DNA of 34,002 bases from Verrucomicrobiaceae bacterium (lineage in GTDB: Bacteria > Verrucomicrobiota > Verrucomicrobiia > Verrucomicrobiales > Verrucomicrobiaceae), in the NCBI GenBank assembly GCA_027483245.1, contig JAIXVB010000645.1:1-34002 (forward strand), read 5' to 3'. The number at the start of each line of letters is the position of its first letter. The first letter of the stretch is position 1. A model generated the notes under the pieces. That model made no database searches. It saw only the letters and a list, made by a program, of their open reading frames with translations, and had not been told where the DNA came from. This document shows positions 24,260-33,303 of this stretch, piece after piece. A program made the translations under genes and the position numbers.

Positions 24260-27200
24260 TTAAGGAACCAGGAAGACAAAGGAACCCGTGGTGCCATCCG
24301 TGAACGTGATGTGCGCCAAAAGGTAACCTTCACCCGTGAAGGACTTGTACACGTTCGCACCGCCTGTGCCGCCGGTTCCAGGAATGCTGAAAGCAGAGAT
24401 CGTGGCATTGCGAGTGCCACCACCTGCGATAGGCACGGTGAACACTTGGCCTTCGCGGGAAACCAGAACCAAGTCACCGGAGGAATTTTCAGCCCAGAGG
24501 CCTTTATCATTCGCAGCCGTCACACCGCCAGTACCGATGAGCAGGTCACCGACGAAGGCAACACGACCCGATTGGCTGATGGTCTGAACAGTGAAGGCAC
24601 TGAAGACCGCAGTGGTTGCAGCACCGTTGCCATCGGGTGCAAAAGCACCTTCACGAGCGACGAGACGAGCAACAGTCGAATTGTGAGACCAGACACCAGT
24701 GTCTGTCGAAGCCGTGACTCCACCCAGACCGACCGTCAGTCCGCCTGTGAAAGCAACATGGGAAACGGAACCAACATTGCCCAGAGCTGGACCACCAATG
24801 GAGTTAAACGTCGCGGCAGGATCGACACCTTGAGGACCAAAGCCTGTGGATTGTGCCTGGCCGGTGCGAACCAACAATGTCGAGGTCGTCGAATTGCTCA
24901 GGTAAAGCGTGTTGTTGTTGGTCGAATCCACTCCAGGGCCTTGAATCGTGGACAAGAAGGCAATGCGATTGAGGTCATTGAGCACTGGAGACGTTGGCTT
25001 CAGGAACGTCGCGCCGGCAATTCCTGGAGCTGGCTGAGAGAACCCAGAGCTGTGACCTGCAGCGATCACGCTCAAGACGGTGCCATTGTGAAACCAGATC
25101 CCAAACTGATTGGCCGCTGTAATGCCATCGGCGACGCTGATGCGGCGTTTGCCAGGGAAGACCACACGACCCGTGTTGTTGATGTAAACGCGCTGACCCG
25201 TGGCCAAGCGAACGTCATCAAAAACAGCGGTGCCTGTTGCGGAGGAAGAACCTTCGCGGGCAATCAGACGTGGGGCCGAACCCAAGCGAACCACGACGGA
25301 GTCGTTCAGACGAGTCACACCGAGGGTCGTGTCAGTTTGGAGCGGCAGCGTTGTCGCCACTTGCAGAGAATCATTCAGAGCCAAGCCTGCACGAGCGCTG
25401 TCAAAAACCACGCCCACAGGAAGGATTGGGCTGCCTGAACCACCGGCCTGAATCCGGGTAAGCGATCCTGGCTCACCTGCGTAGATGCCGGTCGTGCCAA
25501 AAGGTCCACCCGCGATTTCAGCAGAGAAAGCCACTTGATTGTTCACATTGAACATCGGATTCACTGACAGATCCGTGAAAGTACCGCCGCCAGGAGCCGA
25601 ATCACCTCGACGTGCCACTAAGGTCAGGATGGGAGCACCACCGGCAGGATCAGGCAATTCAGCCCAGATGCCTTGCTCGTTTGTGCCGGCCACCGTGTCG
25701 CCGAGTTCGAGGAAACCACGAAAGGCACCCAGACCATTTTCATTGAGGGTACCCGAGCTTCGAATCGATTCGAAAGTTGAACCCACCGTGCCAGGAGCCG
25801 AGTCATCGGCAACGGCGACCAGATAAGTCAGGGCACCCGTCGTTGGGAAAAACAGACCTGCGGCTGCACTGTCCAAGGAAAGGCTCACCAAAGGTTGGCC
25901 AGAACTGTTGACCATGTTTTGACGACCCACAGGACCACCACCCAAAGCAACAAAGAGATTTTTCTCAGGGATTGTAATCGCCGTGATGGATTTTGAAGTT
26001 CTGCTTTCGTCATAGATGACGTCGCCAGTAGCTAAGTAGGCGACGGTGAGTTCAGCAGCGCCGACCGGACGAGTCAGCAGCACTTTCGTGGGAGCAGTGG
26101 ACATCGTCACCAACACGAACAGGGTTCCGTCGCGTGCCATGGTCACGTTGTTGATGGTTTGGATCGTGCCAGGAAGAGGCGTCACGCCATCTTTGTTCAG
26201 AGCCGTGCCACCTTCGAGAGCCACAAGTTCAAGGGGGCTTGCACCTGTGCCATCGGCATCGACCCAAACGCCTTTGCCCATCGCGACTTCAGCAGCATTA
26301 CGAACATTGGCGACAAAAGCCCAACCGCCCGTGTTTGGAAGAAAGATTTCTGTGAAGTCAGAAAATTCAGTGCCCGCAGGTGCTCCTGGAGCGCTTGCGT
26401 CTTCAATGGCCACCAGACTGGTCACACCGCTGTCGTTGAACCAAAGTCCAAGATTGGCATTTGCAGGAGCAGCACCACCCAAAGTGGCTTTGAAAAGGAC
26501 ATCCGAGTTGTCATTGATCAGGAAGTTCGGGAAGGTCGCGAATGCAAAGCCAGCACCGGGTGCAACACCAGTGTTCATCGCCACCACAGTGGGTGCACCC
26601 GCGATCGGATTCGCGGAGAAGGCTAGCATCTGAGTGGCTGTACTACCGGTCACCGCAGAAGCGAAGGCAGTCACTCCCAGATTATTCGTCGCGGGAGTGA
26701 GTCCGAAGGTTGAGAAACTCGATCCAGCCAAGTCTCCTGCGGCGATGCCAGTGGAAGTTCCTTGCAACACGAACAATTCCAAAGCTGCGCCCGTGTAGAA
26801 ATGGATGGTGCGGAGCGAAGGTGTTCCCGTGGCACGTCCAACGGTGGCGAACTGCCCACTGTCATTGGTCGTAAAGTTACTGAACTGTGAAAAGGTCTCT
26901 CCGGGAATCCCAGGAACAGCGCCACCCACTCGGCCCAACAACGTTGGAACGCCGGCCGTGAAGGACCAAGCACTGAAGATGGTGCCATCAAGTCGAAGGT
27001 AAGCCAAGCCTACTCCACCTGTGGCAGAGTGCACGTTATCCAAGGTGCCATACGTGAACCCAGGCAGAGTGCTTGGTGTGTCACCCGCCAAATTGGACAA
27101 GGTTAATGAGCCGGGCGAGCCCGACCACATGCCGATCGGATTGCTAGGTGCACGAGTAATGCTAGCAGCAAATGAAACGCTGCCGTCAGAGCCAACGCTG

Positions 27201-27373
27201 GCGTCATTCACGATGCCACGCCAAGTGTTTCCGCCGGTGCCAGGAGCGACGGATCCGAGTTCGGCCACGGGTTGCAAAGAGACGATCGTTTGTGCCATCC
27301 CAGGGGATGACAGCGCAGCCAGGGCAAAAAGCCTGACCACCCACTTTATTTTCGAGAGCACTGTTAGTTTCAT
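24260..27373 (-). CDS. Large secreted protein of about 15 beta-rich repeats (DUF7453/VAREG-like)
   Basis: The product is 1037 residues with a signal peptide (about 1-27, cleavage after GMAQ). The rest is about 15 degenerate repeats of 55-75 residues. Each has a central N-x-x-G-x-V-A-F strand, a G-[IVL]-W/Y strand and a closing L-[IV]-A-R-E-G type strand followed by APG. Clear examples are VNNQVAFSAEIAGG, QSGRVAFVGDLL, RLVAREGAFAPDG and LTLVARRGDSAPGG. The pattern fits a beta-propeller-like or solenoid surface protein seen in Planctomycetota, Verrucomicrobiota and cyanobacteria. No C-terminal PEP-CTERM or cell-wall anchor is visible. The gene stands alone, with its own terminator and a long upstream region. 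The function is unknown; adhesion or surface display is possible. Confidence 0.88.
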   Translation of the reverse strand: MKLTVLSKIKWVVRLFALAALSSPGMAQTIVSLQPVAELGSVAPGTGGNTWRGIVNDASVGSDGSVSFAASITRAPSNPIGMWSGSPGSLTLSNLAGDTPSTLPGFTYGTLDNVHSATGGVGLAYLRLDGTIFSAWSFTAGVPTLLGRVGGAVPGIPGETFSQFSNFTTNDSGQFATVGRATGTPSLRTIHFYTGAALELFVLQGTSTGIAAGDLAGSSFSTFGLTPATNNLGVTAFASAVTGSTATQMLAFSANPIAGAPTVVAMNTGVAPGAGFAFATFPNFLINDNSDVLFKATLGGAAPANANLGLWFNDSGVTSLVAIEDASAPGAPAGTEFSDFTEIFLPNTGGWAFVANVRNAAEVAMGKGVWVDADGTGASPLELVALEGGTALNKDGVTPLPGTIQTINNVTMARDGTLFVLVTMSTAPTKVLLTRPVGAAELTVAYLATGDVIYDESRTSKSITAITIPEKNLFVALGGGPVGRQNMVNSSGQPLVSLSLDSAAAGLFFPTTGALTYLVAVADDSAPGTVGSTFESIRSSGTLNENGLGAFRGFLELGDTVAGTNEQGIWAELPDPAGGAPILTLVARRGDSAPGGGTFTDLSVNPMFNVNNQVAFSAEIAGGPFGTTGIYAGEPGSLTRIQAGGSGSPILPVGVVFDSARAGLALNDSLQVATTLPLQTDTTLGVTRLNDSVVVRLGSAPRLIAREGSSSATGTAVFDDVRLATGQRVYINNTGRVVFPGKRRISVADGITAANQFGIWFHNGTVLSVIAAGHSSGFSQPAPGIAGATFLKPTSPVLNDLNRIAFLSTIQGPGVDSTNNNTLYLSNSTTSTLLVRTGQAQSTGFGPQGVDPAATFNSIGGPALGNVGSVSHVAFTGGLTVGLGGVTASTDTGVWSHNSTVARLVAREGAFAPDGNGAATTAVFSAFTVQTISQSGRVAFVGDLLIGTGGVTAANDKGLWAENSSGDLVLVSREGQVFTVPIAGGGTRNATISAFSIPGTGGTGGANVYKSFTGEGYLLAHITFTDGTTGSFVFLVP

Positions 27374-27689
27374 AGATGTCGGGAGATTACTTTGCCCGGA
27401 GAAATACTCCGAAAAGCGGTGCGAGTTACAGGAAGAGGGGAGAAGCCAATGTTGAAAGCGCTATTTAGTGACAGGATTTTTTGAAAATGCCATCACGAAC
27501 TGACTAAGTTTCTGTATGAAGTCCTGATCTTGTTATGGTTTTTACACTAGCGCTAATGCTTCAATGCGAAGACTTTTTTCATTCTCGGAGATTTTAGTTC
27601 GTGCGGAGTGACCTCTGGACATGAAAAGTTCTCTTGAGTCGATGAATTAGACGCAAAGACCATGCCAAACAGGACAATGACTCTGCGCG
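27374..27689. other. 316-bp divergent intergenic region
   Basis: This AT-richer gap separates the minus-strand repeat protein from the plus-strand CHASE2-like gene and holds no supported gene. It contains a small hairpin, CGGAG-AAATA-CTCCG (27397-27411), in the repeat-protein leader. It also has TTGTTA (27530) with CTAATG 17 bp later, a poor promoter-like pair for the rightward gene, overlapping the 8-bp palindrome TAGCGCTA. Promoters for both genes should lie here. Confidence 0.5.
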
Positions 27690-29030
27690 ATGCCTGATTG
27701 GAATGTTCGACAAATGAGATATCCTCTTCCAAGCTCACCCCCCGCTGTTTCACGAATGATGTCCCGACTGATTTTTTTGCTCATCTGCCTAGCCCTCACT
27801 GGCTGGACCCTCGATCAGCAACAGCAGTCAGGACGCTTTCAAGAAGTGGACGAGGGCTTTCTCGATTTCTTAGTCGCCAACGGACGAGAGCGACTGACAC
27901 AACTGCGTGCTGACGCGGACTCACAAGTTGCCTTCATCGCCCTCAACGAACAAGACCGTGCCGAATATGAAACCTGGCCACCTTCGCCCTTGGACTGGCA
28001 AACACTGCTCAATGGATTGCGCGCGCATGAACCGAGCGTGGTGCTGATCGCCACACCTCTGAACTGGGGCCGACCTTCACCTGAGTTTGTTCCAGCCGTC
28101 GCGTCAGCCTTGCTACCCTATTCTAGCGTTGTCATGGGGATCGAGACCACGCTGACCTCACCAGACGCTCCGAAGTCCCCCGCCTTTCTCGGGGATCTTG
28201 GGGAGTCGTTGCCCCGGTTTGAGCACGTTCGGGGTGAGTTTTTGGCCCTTCCACGACTCAGTTCACTGATTTCAGCGCCAGACGCCTCTTTGCGGGGCCT
28301 GGGGGAACTGGGGCTCATGGCGACACGCCGCGAAGAAAACCAGCCGCTCCTACCTTACGCGTTGGATGAAGAGGAAGGGATGATCGCTTCCGTCCTCGCC
28401 CAGACTTTAGCCCGATGGTCTCGCACGCCCTTCAGTCGGCATCGTCTGCGTTTGGGGCCCGGAGCAGGTGCCTATCTCGAAGGCGGCGTTTTTGTGCCAC
28501 TGGAGCCAACGGGGGATTTTAAAGTGAATCTCGACCGCAAGCTGCCCAGTGTGAATGCTCTGCACCTTATGATGGGGAATCTGGCCGATGGGACCACGGA
28601 GGAGGACAAACAATCCCTGGGACAAGGCAAAATCATCGTGATCGGTGTGGATCAGCCGAGCCAAGGGGATGAAGGTCAACTCGGGCGCTTGTATGCACGG
28701 GCGCTCGATCAAATCATGGCTCTACCGCGACTTCAGCGACTGACGACTGAGCAGCAATGGATCGCCTGGGGATTGGCCACTCTCGGCGCCGCCTGGATCG
28801 TCATCTCTGGCCGACGGCAACAGGCTTTATGGAAAGGGCTGGGCCTGATCTTTGGTGCCTTGATCCTCAGTTATCTGGTTTTTGAATCCTCTCTCATCTG
28901 GTGTCCGCCGACGATTCCCTCGGCCTTGATTGCGTGTGGAGCGTTCTTTGGGAGGCTATTCGGTCAAAAATCGGCCGTGCTCATGCCGCCCATGCCCGTC
29001 AAGGAAGGCACTGAGAAACTCGCATCGTGA
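27690..29030 (+). CDS. CHASE2-like membrane protein without an output domain
   Basis: The longest form has 446 residues. ATGs at 27756 and 27759 (residues 23 and 24) are good alternatives because the first membrane helix begins right there (MMSRLIFLLICLALTGW). About 310 extracytoplasmic residues follow the CHASE2 sensor pattern: VAFIALNEQDR, DWQTLLNGLRAHEPSVVLIA, a strand ending DFKVNLDR, and KIIVIGVDQ before a region leading to three C-terminal membrane helices (about 366-432). CHASE2 normally feeds a cyclase, kinase or phosphatase after these helices, but here only about 20 residues remain. It may signal through a separate partner. The beta-CASP gene lies 83 bp downstream. The family assignment rests on topology and motif order. 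Confidence 0.7.
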   Translation: MPDWNVRQMRYPLPSSPPAVSRMMSRLIFLLICLALTGWTLDQQQQSGRFQEVDEGFLDFLVANGRERLTQLRADADSQVAFIALNEQDRAEYETWPPSPLDWQTLLNGLRAHEPSVVLIATPLNWGRPSPEFVPAVASALLPYSSVVMGIETTLTSPDAPKSPAFLGDLGESLPRFEHVRGEFLALPRLSSLISAPDASLRGLGELGLMATRREENQPLLPYALDEEEGMIASVLAQTLARWSRTPFSRHRLRLGPGAGAYLEGGVFVPLEPTGDFKVNLDRKLPSVNALHLMMGNLADGTTEEDKQSLGQGKIIVIGVDQPSQGDEGQLGRLYARALDQIMALPRLQRLTTEQQWIAWGLATLGAAWIVISGRRQQALWKGLGLIFGALILSYLVFESSLIWCPPTIPSALIACGAFFGRLFGQKSAVLMPPMPVKEGTEKLAS

Positions 29031-29113
29031 CCCCGGGGACATCATAGCCTCAGCGCTTGCAGTTTCAGCAGACGCCCCTAAACTCCATTTCCCCCTGATC
29101 CTCATTCGAACAC

Positions 29114-30481
29114 ATGCGATTCCGTAATCTTACCCGCCGCCGCGAGATCGGGGCCAACTGCTACCTCCTCGAGTCAGGTCAACAACGCGTGGTTCTAGAT
29201 GCCGGTATGCACCCGAAAGAAGTGGGATTTGATGCCCTGCCGGACTTCGGTCCTCTACCTCATGACAGTGCGCAGGCCATTTTGATCAGTCACGCGCATC
29301 ACGACCACATCGGCGCGATGCCTGTCCTTCAACGGAAGCAGCCCAAGGCACCTGTCATCATGACCGAGCCCACCGGCGAGATCGCCAGTGCCATGCTGCA
29401 CAATTCGGTCAATGTCATGACCGCTCAGCGTGAAGAGGAAAGCATCCACGAATACCCTTTGTTCACTCATCGTGAGTTGGATGAAAACCGTGCTCAATAC
29501 AGTTATCGTGATCTGGAGCGCGCTTTTGAGATCCCTGACACGGACATGACGGCCAGTTTTCATGATGCAGGGCACATCATGGGGTCAGCAGGCATTTTGC
29601 TCCGCGAAAATGGCAGCACGCTCTTTTACACCGGCGATGTGAACTTTGAAAATCAGACCATCGCCCGTGCGGCTGACTTCCCAACGACGGGGATCGATGT
29701 GCTCGTTGTCGAAACGACCCGCGGCACCTACACCCGTCCCGCCGACTACTCCCGCCGCGCTGAAAAGGAACGTCTGGCAGCGCTGATCCGGGATACTTAC
29801 GATGCCAATGGCTCCGTGCTGATTCCCGTGTTCGCCCTCGGCAAGACCCAGGAAGTCATGCTGATGCTGCATGAACTGCGTGAGGAAAATCTGATCCCTG
29901 AAATGCCTCTGCAAATCGGGGGGCTGGGCACCAAAGTCACCGTGCTTTACGATCACTACGCCGACCGTGTGCGCCGCAGCTATCCAGGCTTCCGGTTGCT
30001 GGAAGACATCAAAATGCTCGTCGCGCCCCGCCGCCCACGCCGCGGAGCCCGCCGTCAGTTTGAATACCAACCGCGCACGATTTATGCCCTCTCCAGTGGC
30101 ATGATGACCGAGGGCACCACCTCGAATCAATTCGCGAGTCGTTTCATCGACAATCCACGCAATGCCGTGGCCTTTGTCGGTTACACCGATCCCCTCTCCC
30201 CCGGCTACAAACTGCGAATGGCCAAACCAGGCGAGATGGTCAAACTTTCCAAAGACCTGCCTGCCGCTGAGCTCAAAGCGCGCATCGAAAGCTACGATCT
30301 CAGCGCCCATTCCACCCGCGAATCCATTGCCGAATACGTCGAAAAGGTGCGTCCGAAGAAACTGCTCATGGTCCATGGGGAAGAACCTTCCCAGGCATGG
30401 TTCAGCGCTCGTTTTGCGGAGACCCTGAGCGGCACGGAGATCATCCGACCCGACACTCATTCACCCATCGACCTCTGGTAA
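29114..30481 (+). CDS. Metallo-beta-lactamase fold beta-CASP RNA hydrolase (YSH1/CPSF73-like)
   Basis: The 455-residue cytoplasmic product has the two-zinc site of the fold: HAHHDH (His60, His62, Asp64, His65), DAGHIMGSAG (His154) and FYTGDVN (Asp175). The beta-CASP inserts are present, with VLIPVFALGKTQE and SSGMMTEG. The final motifs are SAHS (His399) and LLMVHGEEP (His421) in the RMMBL region. This arrangement is that of RNA endo- or exonucleases related to CPSF73/archaeal aCPSF1 and bacterial RNase-J-like proteins, so RNA cleavage is the likely role. There is no N-terminal KH domain. It starts at ATG 29114, 83 bp after the CHASE2-like gene on the same strand. Confidence 0.93.
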   Translation: MRFRNLTRRREIGANCYLLESGQQRVVLDAGMHPKEVGFDALPDFGPLPHDSAQAILISHAHHDHIGAMPVLQRKQPKAPVIMTEPTGEIASAMLHNSVNVMTAQREEESIHEYPLFTHRELDENRAQYSYRDLERAFEIPDTDMTASFHDAGHIMGSAGILLRENGSTLFYTGDVNFENQTIARAADFPTTGIDVLVVETTRGTYTRPADYSRRAEKERLAALIRDTYDANGSVLIPVFALGKTQEVMLMLHELREENLIPEMPLQIGGLGTKVTVLYDHYADRVRRSYPGFRLLEDIKMLVAPRRPRRGARRQFEYQPRTIYALSSGMMTEGTTSNQFASRFIDNPRNAVAFVGYTDPLSPGYKLRMAKPGEMVKLSKDLPAAELKARIESYDLSAHSTRESIAEYVEKVRPKKLLMVHGEEPSQAWFSARFAETLSGTEIIRPDTHSPIDLW

Positions 30482-30486
30482 GGAGG

Positions 30487-31845
30487 TCAGTGAACGATTT
30501 GAACCTCGTCCCCAACTCGGACGAGGCCGAAGAACTTCTTCGCCTTGTCATACGGCAGGCGAATGCAGCCGTGAGAAGCAGGGCGACCCGTCACGTAACC
30601 ACTGTGCAGGCCGATTGCGCTGCAATTCAGGCGCATGAAAAACGGCATGGCCACATGATAAAGGGTAGAAGTCCAAGACCGATGTTTGTCCGTGATGACA
30701 TAACGTCCTGCCGGGGTGGAGTAACCCTCACGACCGGTGGAAACAGGGCAGCTGTCGATGATTTTGCCTTCTTGAGTGACCCAAGCGCGTTGTTTGCTGA
30801 GATCCACCGTGACGAGAATTTCAGGCTCAGACTCAGGCTGACGACCGAGGATGATGCGCATCAGGAATAAGTAACCCTGAGTGGCGGCAAAGTTGATGGG
30901 ATACCGTTTGTAGCGTGTGGTGCAAAAGGAGGTCTTGGCCCCGGCACGCAGCAGTTCGGCGGCGCCTTCCACATCACCGCGCGCAGCGCAGGCAATCAGC
31001 GGCGTGACGCCTCGATCATTTTCCAGGGAATGCTTCAAATCTTTGATCAAAACACGATCCAAGATGGATTTGGAAACCGGGGAATTGAAACGCGTATTCG
31101 GGTCCGCGCCTGCCACGGTCAGAGCCCGGAGAATGTCGGGTCCACGACGCAGAGAAGCGAGCACAAGCGGTGGCTGTTTCTCAAGACCCACCGTTTTCAC
31201 CTCGGCCCCCCCATAGAGGATTGCCCGGACTGCCGGAGCCGACATGCAACGAACCGCCGCACACAGCGCGGTGTCGCCACCGGGAGTGACTTCATTGGCA
31301 TCAGCCCCATGACCGATCAGCTGGCCAATCCACTCGGCATCATCCACGAGCACTGCGTATTGCAGCAAAGGCAGGCCCCCGAGATCGGGAACATCCGTTT
31401 TGAAACGTTCGCTCACCGGGTCCACCAGAGGTTGCCATTGCCAGGGACGCAGTTCGGGTTCAGGAGCGGGCGTTGGAGCCTTCACCACCACGGGCTCAGG
31501 AGCAGGAGCCGGTATGGTTTTTGAGGGATTAGGCGCTGGAATCACGCGCGCAGGAGCAGGCATGGCTTCAATGCCCAACGGCACAGATTTCACACTCGCC
31601 ACCAATTGCCGCGCCGGCGGGTTCAAATCCGCCATATCCGTCATGGGGGAGCTCTGAATCGGCTGACCCAAGAATGTGATGATCCCTCCGCCAACGGCAG
31701 CTCCCACACCGGCGGGAAGCAACCAGGCGAAAACGCTTTGAATCCAACTGGATTTTCGGGTCATCGGGGCGCAATGCTTAGCGGGCTCAACCGTACTGTC
31801 GAGCGCCATTTTTCTACAGCGAGAATCCTGCCAAACTTGCGTCAC
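30487..31845 (-). CDS. Membrane-anchored ankyrin-repeat L,D-transpeptidase (YkuD)
   Basis: The product is 452 residues from GTG 31845, which has AAGG about 9 bases upstream. ATGs at 31809 and 31764 are alternatives. One membrane helix (about 36-60) is followed by a Pro/Ala-rich linker (about 95-132), ankyrin-like repeats (about 155-335, e.g. LIGHGADANEVTPGGDTALCAAV and RGVTPLIACAARGDVEGAAELLRAGA, each a helix pair) and a C-terminal YkuD domain (about 341-452). The catalytic motif is intact: His414 in GLHSGYV and SHGCIRLP with His425 and nucleophile Cys427. YkuD enzymes make 3-3 peptidoglycan cross-links or attach proteins to the wall. The fusion to ankyrin repeats, all on the periplasmic side, is unusual. 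Confidence 0.93.
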   Translation of the reverse strand: MTQVWQDSRCRKMALDSTVEPAKHCAPMTRKSSWIQSVFAWLLPAGVGAAVGGGIITFLGQPIQSSPMTDMADLNPPARQLVASVKSVPLGIEAMPAPARVIPAPNPSKTIPAPAPEPVVVKAPTPAPEPELRPWQWQPLVDPVSERFKTDVPDLGGLPLLQYAVLVDDAEWIGQLIGHGADANEVTPGGDTALCAAVRCMSAPAVRAILYGGAEVKTVGLEKQPPLVLASLRRGPDILRALTVAGADPNTRFNSPVSKSILDRVLIKDLKHSLENDRGVTPLIACAARGDVEGAAELLRAGAKTSFCTTRYKRYPINFAATQGYLFLMRIILGRQPESEPEILVTVDLSKQRAWVTQEGKIIDSCPVSTGREGYSTPAGRYVITDKHRSWTSTLYHVAMPFFMRLNCSAIGLHSGYVTGRPASHGCIRLPYDKAKKFFGLVRVGDEVQIVH

Positions 31846-31890
31846 ATAAATGCACCTTAAAAAGCCAACCTTCTGACATTTCTAAAAACC

Positions 31891-33303
31891 GTGAAAAACA
31901 CTGACATCCACCTCACTGCCGTTTCCGTCTATTTTTTACCCGTCACGATGCGTGTGCCTTTGAAGTTCGGTCCCGAGACCGTGACCAGTACCGTGTGCCT
32001 ACGCACCAAGGTCACCGTGGCTGATCGCCAAGGACGCGAAGCCAGTGGTTGGGGAGAAACGCCCCTGAGCGTTTCCTGGGTCTGGCCGAGCACACTGCCA
32101 GTCGCCGAGCGCGCACAACGCATGGAAGATTTTTCGCAAAGGCTCGCCACACGACTGCTGAATTCAGGTCTCGAAGGGCACCCGATGGAGATCGGTCATG
32201 ATTTCATGCACCACCACTTGGCGGATGAACTGGCGCTGGCAAATGCTCAGGCGGCGGCTGGAAATGGCAACTCTGACATGCCCTACCTGGGTTCACTTGT
32301 GGCCTTCAGCGCCTTTGACATCGCCATCCACGATGCCTATGGCCAGCTGCTCCAGCGCGATGTTTACAGCACCTACGGACCGGAGTTCATGAATCGTGAC
32401 CTGTCTGCTTATCTGCAACCCGAAGAGGGCAGCGGGCTGAGTTTCGCGGGCCTTTATCCTCACGATTTCCTGCTCCGTGAAGCGCCTCGGACCCTGCCTG
32501 TCTGGCACCTCGTCGGCGGTGTGGATGCGCTGGAAAAAGCCGATCTGACTGGCAGTGAACCTCAAGATGAGCACCCTCTGCTGCTCGCCGACTGGATTCA
32601 GCGGGATGGCCTCAAGTGCCTGAAAGTGAAACTGCGTGGCACCGATGCCGCCTGGGACTATGAGCGCATGGTGCGGGTGGGTCGGATCGGGCTGGAAAAA
32701 GGTGTCCGCTGGCTCAGTGCGGATTTTAACTGCACGGTCAAAGACCCTGCCTATGTCAATGCGATCACCGATCATTTGCTGGCCGATGAACCGGAAATTT
32801 ATGCCCGCACACTTTATGTGGAGCAGCCCTTCCCGTATGATCTGGAAGCGAATCAAATCGACGTCCGCAGTGTCTCCGCACGCAAACCGCTGTTTCTGGA
32901 TGAAAGCGCGCATGACTGGGAGTTTGTGCGCTTGGGTCGCCGATTGGGCTGGTCCGGGGTGGCGCTGAAGACTTGTAAAACCCAGACCGGCGCTCTGCTC
33001 AGCCTTTGCTGGGCCAAGGCGCACGGCATGCCGCTGATGGTGCAAGATTTGACCAACCCGATGCTGGCCATCATCCCCCACGTGAAGCTGGCCGCCCATG
33101 CCGGCACGATCCAGGGGGTCGAGTGCAACGCCATGCAGTTCTACCCAGATGCCTCCCTGGCTGAGGAGAGGGTGCATCCCGGTCTGTATCGTCGGCGTGG
33201 CGGTGTGGTGGACCTCAGCACCCTGGGCGGCGCGGGTTTTGGTTATCGGGTCGATGAAATCCTGCGCGAGTTGCCCGAGCCACGCATCGCTTCACGGGCT
33301 TGA
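31891..33303 (+). CDS. Enolase-superfamily enzyme (muconate cycloisomerase/mandelate racemase-like)
   Basis: The 470-residue product has the expected barrel residues: Lys245-Val-Lys247 (KVK, general bases), metal ligands Asp278 (ADFN), Glu311 (YVEQPF) and Asp337 or Glu338 (LDES), and Lys360 on the opposite face (VALKTCKTQTG). This arrangement fits the muconate-lactonising group rather than the His-Asp dyad of mandelate racemases. The N-terminal capping domain is long, and the protein is about 80-100 residues longer than typical members. The substrate cannot be inferred. It starts at GTG 31891, divergent from the L,D-transpeptidase gene (45-bp gap). Its stop overlaps the convergent right-edge gene by 12 bp. 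Confidence 0.88.
   Translation: MKNTDIHLTAVSVYFLPVTMRVPLKFGPETVTSTVCLRTKVTVADRQGREASGWGETPLSVSWVWPSTLPVAERAQRMEDFSQRLATRLLNSGLEGHPMEIGHDFMHHHLADELALANAQAAAGNGNSDMPYLGSLVAFSAFDIAIHDAYGQLLQRDVYSTYGPEFMNRDLSAYLQPEEGSGLSFAGLYPHDFLLREAPRTLPVWHLVGGVDALEKADLTGSEPQDEHPLLLADWIQRDGLKCLKVKLRGTDAAWDYERMVRVGRIGLEKGVRWLSADFNCTVKDPAYVNAITDHLLADEPEIYARTLYVEQPFPYDLEANQIDVRSVSARKPLFLDESAHDWEFVRLGRRLGWSGVALKTCKTQTGALLSLCWAKAHGMPLMVQDLTNPMLAIIPHVKLAAHAGTIQGVECNAMQFYPDASLAEERVHPGLYRRRGGVVDLSTLGGAGFGYRVDEILRELPEPRIASRA

Noticed and set aside
24254-25438. Open plus-strand frame of 394 codons opposite the repeat protein
   Set aside because: It has no recognisable domain. The opposite strand encodes a signal peptide and regular repeats, so this frame is a by-product of that gene's composition.
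27530-27558. TTGTTA and CTAATG as a promoter for the CHASE2-like gene
   Set aside because: The spacing is right but the -10 match is poor, and the start lies more than 130 bp away. Not strong enough to list.
29585-30460. Open minus-strand frame of 291 codons inside the beta-CASP gene
   Set aside because: The plus strand carries all metal-binding motifs of the family. The antisense frame shows no domain.
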